A stretch of DNA of 64,000 nucleotides from Mangrovivirga cuniculi. GTDB lineage: Bacteria; Bacteroidota; Bacteroidia; Cytophagales; Cyclobacteriaceae. The stretch lies in the NCBI RefSeq assembly GCF_005166025.1, contig NZ_CP028923.1, forward strand, positions 4,156,001 to 4,220,000, in the 5' to 3' direction. A program made the translations under genes and the position numbers. This document shows positions 55,474 to 63,592 of this stretch, one piece after another. Below the pieces are notes generated by a model. That model was not told the origin of the DNA and searched no databases. It was given only the letters and a program-made list of their open reading frames with translations. How positions within the stretch are numbered: the first letter of the stretch is position 1; each line of letters begins with the position of its first letter.

Positions 55474-56633
55474 AAAAGGTTAAACACTCTTCAAGAATAC
55501 ATTTAAAACAATCTGCATATAAAGCAAATTTAAATTTTATACGAAAGAAAATAGGAGATCACGCTGTTTTCTCCTCAGTTGTCAAAGCCAATGCTTATGG
55601 CCATGGGATCGAAGCATTTGTGCCGATGGCTGAGAGATGTGGCGTCAGGCACTTTTCTGTTGCCTCTTCATTCGAGGCAGAGGAAGTATTAAGCGTTTGC
55701 AAAAAAGACAGTCATATAATGATCATGGGTATCATCTATGAAGAAGATATTCCATGGGCTGTGGAGCATGATATCGAATTCTTTGTATACAACTACGATC
55801 GTTTGCCAGTCGCACTAGAAGCTGCAAAAAAGGTTGGTAAACCAGCTAAAGTACACATTGAAGTCGAAACAGGTGCTAACCGAACGGGAATGCCATCGAA
55901 AGAATTCCCGAAGTCTTTGAGATACCTCAAAAAGCACTCTGAGCATCTGATTTTTGAAGGGCTGTGCACTCACTTTGGTGGAGCAGAAAGCTTCTCAAAT
56001 CAGTTTAAGCTCGACATGCAGCACAAACGCTATAAGGAATTTCTTAAAGTTTGCAAAAAGGAAAAGATCGAGCCTAATGTAAGGCATATTGCCTGTTCAG
56101 CGGCAGCTCTGGCGATGCCCGAAACTGTTTATGATATGGTGAGAGTCGGAGTAGCCCAATACGGTTTCTGGCCGAGCCCGGATATTTATTATCACCACCT
56201 TCAGGAAGTAAATAAAACTTCAGACTCTGCTCTGAAAAGGATATTTTCCTGGAAAACTGACATCATGGACATTCGCGATGTAAAAGAAGGTGAATTTATC
56301 GGATATGGCACCGCTTACCAGGCGACACATAAAATGACGATTGCTGTAATGCCGTTAGGATATTCTAATGGATATCCAAGAGCCTTGTCAAACCGCGGTC
56401 AGGTCTTGATTCATGGTAAAAAAGCTCCTATTGTTGGTCTGATCAACATGAACTTATTTATGGTTGATATTTCTCATATTCCCAATGTAAAAGTGGGTGA
56501 TGAGGTAGTATTAATCGGAAGACAAAAAAATAACGTGATCAACGTATCAAGTTTTACAAATACCACTCAGTTGCTCAATAATGAAATGCTGAGTAGACTG
56601 CCGGCAGCAATACCACGGACCGTGGTAAAGTGA
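55467..56633 (+). CDS. Alanine-racemase-like PLP enzyme
   Basis: A 388-residue fold-type III PLP enzyme. SSVVKANAYGHG holds the PLP Lys40; IGYGTAYQA has Tyr280 (the second catalytic base in alanine racemase); NRTGM and RVGVAQYG give substrate and PLP contacts. The usual motif CMD near the C-terminal domain reads NMN (327-329), replacing the conserved Cys and Asp, so substrate handling may differ from alanine. The ATG overlaps the upstream stop by several bases. A shared terminator follows. The gene symbol alr is withheld because of the changed motif. Confidence 0.75.
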   Translation: MVKKVKHSSRIHLKQSAYKANLNFIRKKIGDHAVFSSVVKANAYGHGIEAFVPMAERCGVRHFSVASSFEAEEVLSVCKKDSHIMIMGIIYEEDIPWAVEHDIEFFVYNYDRLPVALEAAKKVGKPAKVHIEVETGANRTGMPSKEFPKSLRYLKKHSEHLIFEGLCTHFGGAESFSNQFKLDMQHKRYKEFLKVCKKEKIEPNVRHIACSAAALAMPETVYDMVRVGVAQYGFWPSPDIYYHHLQEVNKTSDSALKRIFSWKTDIMDIRDVKEGEFIGYGTAYQATHKMTIAVMPLGYSNGYPRALSNRGQVLIHGKKAPIVGLINMNLFMVDISHIPNVKVGDEVVLIGRQKNNVINVSSFTNTTQLLNNEMLSRLPAAIPRTVVK

Positions 56634-56650
56634 TTACCTGGCTAACCAAT

Positions 56651-56677
56651 AAAGGCTGAGATCAAATCTCAGCCTTT
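56651..56677. terminator. Terminator between the racemase-like gene and the helicase gene
   Basis: AAAGGCTGAGAT (56651-56662) and ATCTCAGCCTTT (56666-56677) with a 3-base loop. It serves both converging genes. Confidence 0.9.
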
Positions 56678-56679
56678 GA

Positions 56680-59445
56680 TTATTTCCAGACATTTACATG
56701 TTCAATATCTTCATTAAGAATATTAGCCGACAAAGAATTGATCCTGGCTTTTAATAATAATTTTCGCCCTTCTGGATTACGTGTATAGATCAATCGACTT
56801 TTGCTAACATACTTACTCCATTGATAAAAAAATATTTGGGCCTCGTTCTTTCTTCTCCCAAGTTCTTCCGGCACATTATGATAATCTATTTGCTCATAAA
56901 GTCCCTTAAACATTCCTTTTCTAATTATCAGGTACCGCGGATTATCAACTTTACTTAATATTTCCTGAATAGAATTTATAAAAGCTGAACTTTCGAAGGC
57001 AGTTCCTCCTTCGATATGGCAATAAACACCCCCGTATTCATCTTTACTCGTTTTTACTTTAATTGCATCGAGTTTAGTTTTTATTATCCCGGTTATACTC
57101 ATTGCATTTAGGAGTGCAATACCTATTCGATCAATATCTTTTTCTATATCTCTATATTTCAGATACAATAGCAAGGCATTTATAGATCGAGTACCAAAAA
57201 GCACTATCCCAAGGCCAATAAAAATAGTACCTCCCCAAATTAAGACCTCTTTATTAGGCACTTTATTAAATAAGCGCGCAAATAAATTGAGCGAAAATTC
57301 CAAATAGGCTAATACCGAAGCGCCAAGAGTACCAGTGAAATTTCGCAATGTATTTCTGAAATAAAGAGTCCTGTCTTTTTTATAATTTCTATCATCCGGA
57401 TAAGGTACTTTTATCTCTTCCACCATCTGAGTGCCGTTTTTTAATGAGGCATTCCATTTAGCCTTTAATGCTTCCCTGCTTCCCGCCTGGTCAAAAGAAT
57501 TAATATTGTATTTTTCTACTTCTTTGATATTTGTAATCGTCTCCGGAAAATCCAACCGATCAAAACCATTCATTATTTTGCCCGCTTTATCAAAAGAAAC
57601 TCCAACGAAACTTCGAAACCTTCTCTTCATGAGGTCAATATCATTTCCCCCATCCTTAACTGTAGGATCAACACATGCTAAATGCCAGATATTACTAGCC
57701 TTTTCCGGATTACTTTTATAAGTTCTTATTGCACGTCCTCTCATTTGGTTTGACAACACAAACGAACCGACAAAACTCGCAAGTATCAACGAGTTTATAG
57801 CAGGCGCATCCCATCCTTCACCAAGTAAAGATTTTGTTCCAACCAAAATATTTACCTTTCCTTCTTCAAAAAGCCTGGTAATAATCGTTACAAGACGATG
57901 TTTAACTCCGTCTGATAAATGAAGTTCCAGATAATCCAGATCATATGACAATTGCTTAAAAGAAAGCTCTTCAATATTATAACCTAATGCTATTTCAACT
58001 AACCTCTTTTTTGCCGAGGCAGGTATAATTACTAACGATCCTGTGAGTACACCTAACTTTTTATTTTTATCTTTCTCCCTTCTTAAAACCTCAAACACAG
58101 GTATTACTCCGATTTTATTTATCTCTAAGTTATTTTCAGTAGAATCTGCTAAAAACTCTTTCCTGATGTAATCACATAAAATTACCTGTCTTAAATCGTG
58201 TTTTAAGTTTTCAAATTCAAAGTCAGCAATTGTTTTTATCCCTTCCAATTTACTGATGCTCGAAGAAAGAGATTTTTTTATATCATCATTATCCTTGAAA
58301 CTGATTGAACTGTGTTCCAGGGCACCACACTTTCTAAGTTTTTTTTCAACAGATTTTTGATGTTGTGCGTGTAGCGTGAAAAATTCTCTGTTTTTAAAAA
58401 GGTAATTTTCAAGTAGTACTTTTAACCAATACTCATCAAGCATAGGAATATGATATTCCTTATTACCGACAATACTTAAGTGGTTTTGAGATACTTCTCT
58501 TTGATTACTATACAGAAAAATCAGAGCAGATGAATAAAATTCGATATTAGAGTATATCCATTCGTAATGAAGCTCTGGTTCTTTCCACCAATAGCTACTT
58601 TCCAAAATTTCAATAAGAACAATATCATTTTTAAGATCCTGGTAAACAGATTTAATATTGTTTCTAATCTTCTCAATTTTATTGCGCTCTTCTAACTTAG
58701 GGATAGTGGCCAGGACATAATCCTGATGTGGACATAAATCTCCGGCTTCAATGAGTTCAGGGACGAAAATCTCTGCATCAACCGGACCATTGAGCTCCAG
58801 ATACCGTTGCCATTCACTATAAGAAACATCGTAAGGAGGAGTTGCAGTCAGACCTACCACAACAGGTTTTATATGTTTTTTCAACTCCATTAATGATTTC
58901 CACCATTCATTTTTAAGATGGTGAGCCTCATCAACCACAAAAGTAGCAACTCCTTTATCCTCTAATTTCAAAATAAGGTTATTAGCCTCCTCTTTATCCC
59001 TGCATACTGAATGAACACTTTGATAAGTGGCAACTGTAAGAAATTGTGGATTGCGAATATCAGTGGATATCCAGTCTGGTACATTTTTCACCTGAATAAA
59101 TAATTCACAAAAACGTGTAATCCATTGATTTCTAATCGCAATTGTCGGAGCAAGAATTAATGTTGGTTTATTCAACCTGAGCATTACTTCAAGGCCTAAA
59201 ACTGTCTTTCCCGAGCCTGGGGGTGCTACGATATGTAGGTGATCGTCATTAAGATGTTGCTCCAACTGCTCTAAAACCCGGTTTTGGTAATTTCTCCAGG
59301 GATATTTAAATTTTATACCTATTGGGAATTTAAATGATTTATGAAGTAATTCTTTTTGATTGATAGCTTTTTCCATAGAATCGAAAAAATGAGCGATAGC
59401 ACATTTAATTAAAAAGTTCCTGGCAAGGTAATTACCAGTTTTCAT
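56680..59445 (-). CDS. SF2 DEAD/DEAH-type helicase with C-terminal membrane helices
   Basis: A 921-residue protein; ATG 59376 (residue 24) is another possible start. Walker A APPGSGKT (74-81), DEAH box VVDEAHHLK (171-178), LTATPP (199-204), and motif VI region QMRGRAIRTYK (567-577) are clear. A long insertion (about 240-470) lies between the two helicase lobes. After the helicase core (about residue 640 on), residues ~703-762 hold two hydrophobic helices, and a ~150-residue basic C-terminal domain follows. A soluble-looking SF2 core tied to the membrane is unusual. The function is unknown; defence is a possibility. Confidence 0.8.
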   Translation of the reverse strand: MKTGNYLARNFLIKCAIAHFFDSMEKAINQKELLHKSFKFPIGIKFKYPWRNYQNRVLEQLEQHLNDDHLHIVAPPGSGKTVLGLEVMLRLNKPTLILAPTIAIRNQWITRFCELFIQVKNVPDWISTDIRNPQFLTVATYQSVHSVCRDKEEANNLILKLEDKGVATFVVDEAHHLKNEWWKSLMELKKHIKPVVVGLTATPPYDVSYSEWQRYLELNGPVDAEIFVPELIEAGDLCPHQDYVLATIPKLEERNKIEKIRNNIKSVYQDLKNDIVLIEILESSYWWKEPELHYEWIYSNIEFYSSALIFLYSNQREVSQNHLSIVGNKEYHIPMLDEYWLKVLLENYLFKNREFFTLHAQHQKSVEKKLRKCGALEHSSISFKDNDDIKKSLSSSISKLEGIKTIADFEFENLKHDLRQVILCDYIRKEFLADSTENNLEINKIGVIPVFEVLRREKDKNKKLGVLTGSLVIIPASAKKRLVEIALGYNIEELSFKQLSYDLDYLELHLSDGVKHRLVTIITRLFEEGKVNILVGTKSLLGEGWDAPAINSLILASFVGSFVLSNQMRGRAIRTYKSNPEKASNIWHLACVDPTVKDGGNDIDLMKRRFRSFVGVSFDKAGKIMNGFDRLDFPETITNIKEVEKYNINSFDQAGSREALKAKWNASLKNGTQMVEEIKVPYPDDRNYKKDRTLYFRNTLRNFTGTLGASVLAYLEFSLNLFARLFNKVPNKEVLIWGGTIFIGLGIVLFGTRSINALLLYLKYRDIEKDIDRIGIALLNAMSITGIIKTKLDAIKVKTSKDEYGGVYCHIEGGTAFESSAFINSIQEILSKVDNPRYLIIRKGMFKGLYEQIDYHNVPEELGRRKNEAQIFFYQWSKYVSKSRLIYTRNPEGRKLLLKARINSLSANILNEDIEHVNVWK

Positions 59446-59503
59446 TAAATAAAAAAATTATTACTTTCGTGTTATCATTTTTTAATATCAACTTTTTTCA
59501 ACT

Positions 59504-60190
59504 ATGAATAATGATAACATCACCCTTGATGATAATTTAGTAAACAGTAAGCGAGAAGTAGCCAATCTTTCAGATTCAGATATCTTTAAAAAGATCTGGA
59601 CCAAACCAAGAATGGTTTTAGAATTCATCGATAAAAAAGAATACGACAAATGGCTTTTTCCTATACTTATAATTTTAGGAATTAATACCACCCTGGGTAA
59701 TTTTATCGATAATGATTTTGGAGGAATATTCATTAATCCTGCCGTTTCTATAATCTTTGGAGTAGTAATAGGAGCTTTACTGGGATGGATATCTTATTAC
59801 ATATTTGCTGCAATTTTAAAAATCTCGGGATCATGGCTTGGCGGTGATGCAACAACCTACGAGCTGCTTAGAATAACAACATATGCTGTAATTCCAACTT
59901 TGATCACAGCTATAATTTCTTTAGCAATTCAAGCCTTATCTTTATTTGAGTGGGGAGAATTTTTAGTCAATTATACGCAGCTTATTATATTTTTAGCATC
60001 CGTATTTGTAATTATTGCTTTGGTATTACTTATTTGGTCGATTGTTAATATTATCGTAGGAATTTCGGTTACTCAAAATTTTTCTATAGGCAGATCAATT
60101 GCTAACTTTTTTCTGGCCATTACGATCATACTAATACCTATCGCCTTAATTATTTACTATATGGTTTGGACAAAAGTCCGATATCTATAA
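59504..60190 (+). CDS. Yip1-domain membrane protein
   Basis: A 228-residue protein with a cytoplasmic N-terminus (SDIFKKIWTKPRMVLEFIDK), then five membrane segments from about residue 50 to 225. It belongs to the same broad Yip1 group as the gene at 883-1467 (compare its entry IWLSPGQTFEEL). It is divergent from the helicase gene, with 58 bases between them that must hold both promoters. The function is unknown. Confidence 0.7.
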   Translation: MNNDNITLDDNLVNSKREVANLSDSDIFKKIWTKPRMVLEFIDKKEYDKWLFPILIILGINTTLGNFIDNDFGGIFINPAVSIIFGVVIGALLGWISYYIFAAILKISGSWLGGDATTYELLRITTYAVIPTLITAIISLAIQALSLFEWGEFLVNYTQLIIFLASVFVIIALVLLIWSIVNIIVGISVTQNFSIGRSIANFFLAITIILIPIALIIYYMVWTKVRYL

Positions 60191-60222
60191 AATCGTAAAA
60201 AACACTCACACTAAAAATAGAG

Positions 60223-60249
60223 GGATTCTGATCATTCAGAATCCTTTTT
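60223..60249. terminator. Shared terminator of the Yip1 and DedA genes
   Basis: GGATTCTGA (60223-60231) and TCAGAATCC (60236-60244) with a 4-base loop and T tract. The right arm overlaps the end of the DedA gene. Confidence 0.85.
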
Positions 60250-60816
60250 CTTTTTCTTCGACCTGTAATACTTAATAACCACTGGTGCAATTAGTAGCAA
60301 TACCAGGCCGGGTAGAATATATCCCAGGTAATCTTGTATTGAAGGAAATTGTCCTCCAAGGAAATAGCCAAGCAATACTAATGCAACAATATATATTGTC
60401 ACTCCGATAATAACATATAGAAAAAAGTATTTTGTTCTGATTTTACCTGCCCCACTAAGTAAAGGATTCATCGTCCTGATTACAGGAACAAAACGTCCTA
60501 AAATTAAAGCCATCGCTCCCTTATCCTGATAAAATTCCTCAGCTTTTCTCAAATACCGCTTTTTAAAATACCAGCGGTCATTCATTTTATATAATCTAGG
60601 ACCTAGCTTTCTGCCAATCAGATATCCTGTCATATCTCCGAGACAGGCACTGACTATTAAGATGGGGATTATCCAGTACACGCTTATATCAAAGACGCCG
60701 GTCGAAGCAAGAACTCCCGTGGTAAATATCAGGGTCTCACCTCCCGGAACAACTAAGCCGATTAGAAATCCCGTTTCGACGTATGTCAGAGCAATTACGA
60801 TAGCAAGTCCCCCCAT
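60232..60816 (-). CDS. DedA family membrane protein (start probably shifted by a frameshift)
   Basis: A 194-residue protein as read, with the DedA features GLAIVIALTYVETGFLIG, VVPGGETLIFTTGVLA, LGDMTGYLIGRKLGP, and LGRFVPVIRTMNPLLSGAG. DedA proteins are flippase-like membrane proteins needed for envelope homeostasis. The ATG at 60816 gives a truncated N-terminus. At the G6 run (60809-60814, minus strand) one more G would join the upstream frame from ATG 60851, giving MPDILNNEELIQWGGLAI, the usual DedA beginning. So the true gene is probably 60232-60851. Confidence 0.8.
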   Translation of the reverse strand: MGGLAIVIALTYVETGFLIGLVVPGGETLIFTTGVLASTGVFDISVYWIIPILIVSACLGDMTGYLIGRKLGPRLYKMNDRWYFKKRYLRKAEEFYQDKGAMALILGRFVPVIRTMNPLLSGAGKIRTKYFFLYVIIGVTIYIVALVLLGYFLGGQFPSIQDYLGYILPGLVLLLIAPVVIKYYRSKKKKKDSE

Positions 60817-61126
60817 TGAATTAGTTCTTCATTATTTAATATATCCGGCATAGATAGTATCTGATTTAAGAGCTAAATTTATTATATTTATATAGTTCAC
60901 AATTGAACCAGAATAACTGTTACTGCTTTGATTTATAAAATCTCCGAGGCGATATAAATCACAAAACAAATTGTTTACCATAGCATTATTATCGGTTTTT
61001 GGTATCTGAATTATAGTAAACTGCCATATATATCAGATATAATCAAGTTTCAAAACTTTAAAAACAATTCTTTCGGGGAGTACGAATTAGAATTTGATCT
61101 AATATCAAAAATTAAATCAATCTATT

Positions 61127-61708
61127 ATGGGAAAAGAAAACGACGACCTAAAAAAATATAAGGAAAAACGAAATACTAATAAATCCGGGGAACCTGAAGG
61201 TAAAAAATCGAAATCAAATAAAAATCGATTCTCCTTTCAAAAGCACGATGCACAAAATTTGCACTATGATTTTCGCCTTGAATGCGATGGGGTATTAAAG
61301 TCCTGGGCAATCCCCAAAGGACCATCAACCGATACGAGTGAAAAAAGACTGGCTATCCGCACAGAAGATCACCCGGTGGATTATATTCATTTTGAAGGAA
61401 AAATCCCGGAAGATGAATACGGAGCCGGGCCTGTACTTTTATGGGACAAAGGAACTTATAAAAACATCACAGAAAAAGATGATGAGATAAAAGACCTGAA
61501 AAAAGCAATTGACGATGGCCATTTTTTAGTTGACCTTGACGGTGAAAAAATAAAAGGAGGATATGCCTTTACCAGAACTGATAAAGACGAAGGTCAATGG
61601 CTTATGGTCAAAATGGATGACGACAAAGCAGATGCCCGGAGAAATCCGACAAGTACTGAACCCGAATCTGTGAAATCAGGTAAAAAAATTGAAGATATTG
61701 ACAACTAA
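61127..61708 (+). CDS. LigD-type 3'-phosphoesterase domain protein
   Basis: A 193-residue protein that corresponds to the N-terminal phosphoesterase domain of NHEJ LigD. The characteristic residues are visible: KHDAQNLHYDFRLE (His40, His46, Asp48), then EDHPVDYIHFEGKIPEDEYG and GPVLLWDKGTY. The domain trims 3' ends before ligation. In most bacteria it is fused to ligase and polymerase; here it is its own gene, three bases before the ligase gene in the same frame with tandem stops between. Confidence 0.9.
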   Translation: MGKENDDLKKYKEKRNTNKSGEPEGKKSKSNKNRFSFQKHDAQNLHYDFRLECDGVLKSWAIPKGPSTDTSEKRLAIRTEDHPVDYIHFEGKIPEDEYGAGPVLLWDKGTYKNITEKDDEIKDLKKAIDDGHFLVDLDGEKIKGGYAFTRTDKDEGQWLMVKMDDDKADARRNPTSTEPESVKSGKKIEDIDN

Positions 61709-61711
61709 TAA

Positions 61712-62695
61712 ATGGATCTCTCAGAAGAACAAAAAGAAAAAGTAAAAAAGAAGGAGCAACCGGTTTGGATGGAGCCTTCTCTTGCTAAACTAACCGATGA
61801 TTATTTTTCAGACCCGGACTGGATTTATGAGCGAAAGCTTGATGGTGTACGATGCCTGGTTTTTAAAAACGGTAAAGAAGTAAAACTTTTATCCCGCAAT
61901 AAAAAAAGTCAGAATGAAATTTATCCTGAAATAGTTAAGGCAGTCAAAAAAATTAATTCTGATTTTATTGCAGATGGAGAAATAGTGACTTTCAAAAACG
62001 ATATTTCAAGTTTTTCAGAGCTACAAGCACGGATAAATAATAGAAACCCTTCCAAAGAACTGATCAACAAAGTACCTGTTTTTTATTACCTCTTCGACCT
62101 GATGTATATCGATGATACTGATATTACAGAATTAGATCTCAGAACCCGGAAGAAGATTTTATCAAAAGAAATCCCATTTAGTGACCCTATACGTTATTGT
62201 AGCCACATCAACGAAAATGGGGAGAAATACCTGGAAAAAGCATGTAACAAAGGCTGGGAAGGAATCATTGCAAAAAATGCGACCAAACCATATTTACATA
62301 GTCGAACGAGTAACTGGCTAAAGTTTAAATGCGACAAACGACAGGAATTTGTCATTGGCGGGTATACGGATCCGGAAGGAGAAAGAGTCGGTTTTGGCGC
62401 TCTTCTTATCGGATTCTATGAAAATGGCAAACTGAAATACGCCGGGAAGGTAGGGACTGGATACAGTGATAAGCAGCTTGAAGAAATGGAAAATAAAATG
62501 AGTAAAAAGCAACGTAAAACCTCTCCTTTTGACGAAGAAATCAAAGATAATGGCATTCATTTCATCACACCTGAAATGGTGGCTGAGATTGGCTTTACTG
62601 AATGGACTAATGACAATAAACTTAGACATCCAAGATTTATCGGATTGAGAAAAGATAAAGATCCTAAAAACGTTAAAAAAGAAACCCCTGCATGA
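61712..62695 (+). CDS. ATP-dependent DNA ligase (LigD ligase domain)
   Basis: A 327-residue ATP-dependent ligase of the LigD type. Motif I is YERKLDGVRC with nucleophile Lys42. Motif III-like FYYLFDLMY, IV EGIIAKNATKPY, and V WLKFKCDKRQEFVIGGYT follow, and the OB-fold part comes after (VGFGALLIGFYENGKLKYAG). It seals broken DNA with an AMP-lysine intermediate. It is followed by the polymerase gene with an ATGA overlap. Confidence 0.9.
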   Translation: MDLSEEQKEKVKKKEQPVWMEPSLAKLTDDYFSDPDWIYERKLDGVRCLVFKNGKEVKLLSRNKKSQNEIYPEIVKAVKKINSDFIADGEIVTFKNDISSFSELQARINNRNPSKELINKVPVFYYLFDLMYIDDTDITELDLRTRKKILSKEIPFSDPIRYCSHINENGEKYLEKACNKGWEGIIAKNATKPYLHSRTSNWLKFKCDKRQEFVIGGYTDPEGERVGFGALLIGFYENGKLKYAGKVGTGYSDKQLEEMENKMSKKQRKTSPFDEEIKDNGIHFITPEMVAEIGFTEWTNDNKLRHPRFIGLRKDKDPKNVKKETPA

Positions 62696-63591
62696 AGATT
62701 TCCGGACATAACATAGATATCAGTAATACGGATAAAGTTTTTTTCGATAAAGAAAATTTCACTAAAGGAGATGTTATCGAATATTACCGGGATATCTCAG
62801 ATTTCATCCTGCCCCATTTAGAAGATCGACCATTAATGCTTCAGCGATTTCCCGATGGCATTGATGGTGACGGTTTCTACCAAAAAGAAGCATCTGATTA
62901 CTTCCCTGAATGGATAAAAACCAAATCTTTAAAAAAAGAAGACGGAAAAGTAAATCATGTGATCTGTAACGATAAAGCAACGCTCATTTACCTGGCCAAC
63001 CAGGGAACGATTACATTCCACGGCTGGCTAAGTAAAGTCGATAAGATAAAATATCCGGATAAACTGGTAATCGACCTTGACCCTCCCTCTTCTGATTTTG
63101 AAATTGTGAGAAAGGCTGCTTTCTTAATTAAAGATACCTTGGAGGAAATGGATGTTACTTCATTTCTAACTACTACCGGATCTTCAGGAGCTCATGTCGT
63201 AATTATGCTTGACGGTAAATGTGATTTTGATCAGAGCAGGGATTTCGGCAAAAATCTTGGAGATTTTTTATCAGCAAAATACTCAGATGTATTTACAACA
63301 GCAGCAAGAAAAGAAAAACGAAATGGCAAATTATATTTTGACATTCAAAGAAACGCCTATGCCCAAACTGCTGTAGTACCTTATAGTATCAGACCTATAG
63401 AAAATGCTCCCATCGCCACTCCTCTTGACTGGGAAGAATTGAAAGACAAAAGCATCAACGCACGCAGTTATGATCTGAAAAATATCAAACGCCGTCTTTC
63501 TCAAAAGGAAGATCCCTGGAAAGGGGCGCGAAGAAGTGCATATGGAATTAATTCTCTCGCTGAAAGATTAAAAAAACTAAAAGGACAATAA
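62692..63591 (+). CDS. LigD-type DNA polymerase/primase domain protein
   Basis: A 299-residue archaeo-eukaryotic primase-like polymerase domain. The catalytic metal site is VIDLDPPSSDFE (Asp128, Asp130). GITFHGWLSKVDK-type and TTGSSGAHVVIMLDG segments match the LigD POL domain, which fills gaps and adds nucleotides at breaks. Its ATG overlaps the ligase stop (62692-62695). No ku gene is seen in the window, but topoisomerase IB lies at the left edge. Confidence 0.9.
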   Translation: MKISGHNIDISNTDKVFFDKENFTKGDVIEYYRDISDFILPHLEDRPLMLQRFPDGIDGDGFYQKEASDYFPEWIKTKSLKKEDGKVNHVICNDKATLIYLANQGTITFHGWLSKVDKIKYPDKLVIDLDPPSSDFEIVRKAAFLIKDTLEEMDVTSFLTTTGSSGAHVVIMLDGKCDFDQSRDFGKNLGDFLSAKYSDVFTTAARKEKRNGKLYFDIQRNAYAQTAVVPYSIRPIENAPIATPLDWEELKDKSINARSYDLKNIKRRLSQKEDPWKGARRSAYGINSLAERLKKLKGQ

Positions 63592-63592
63592 A

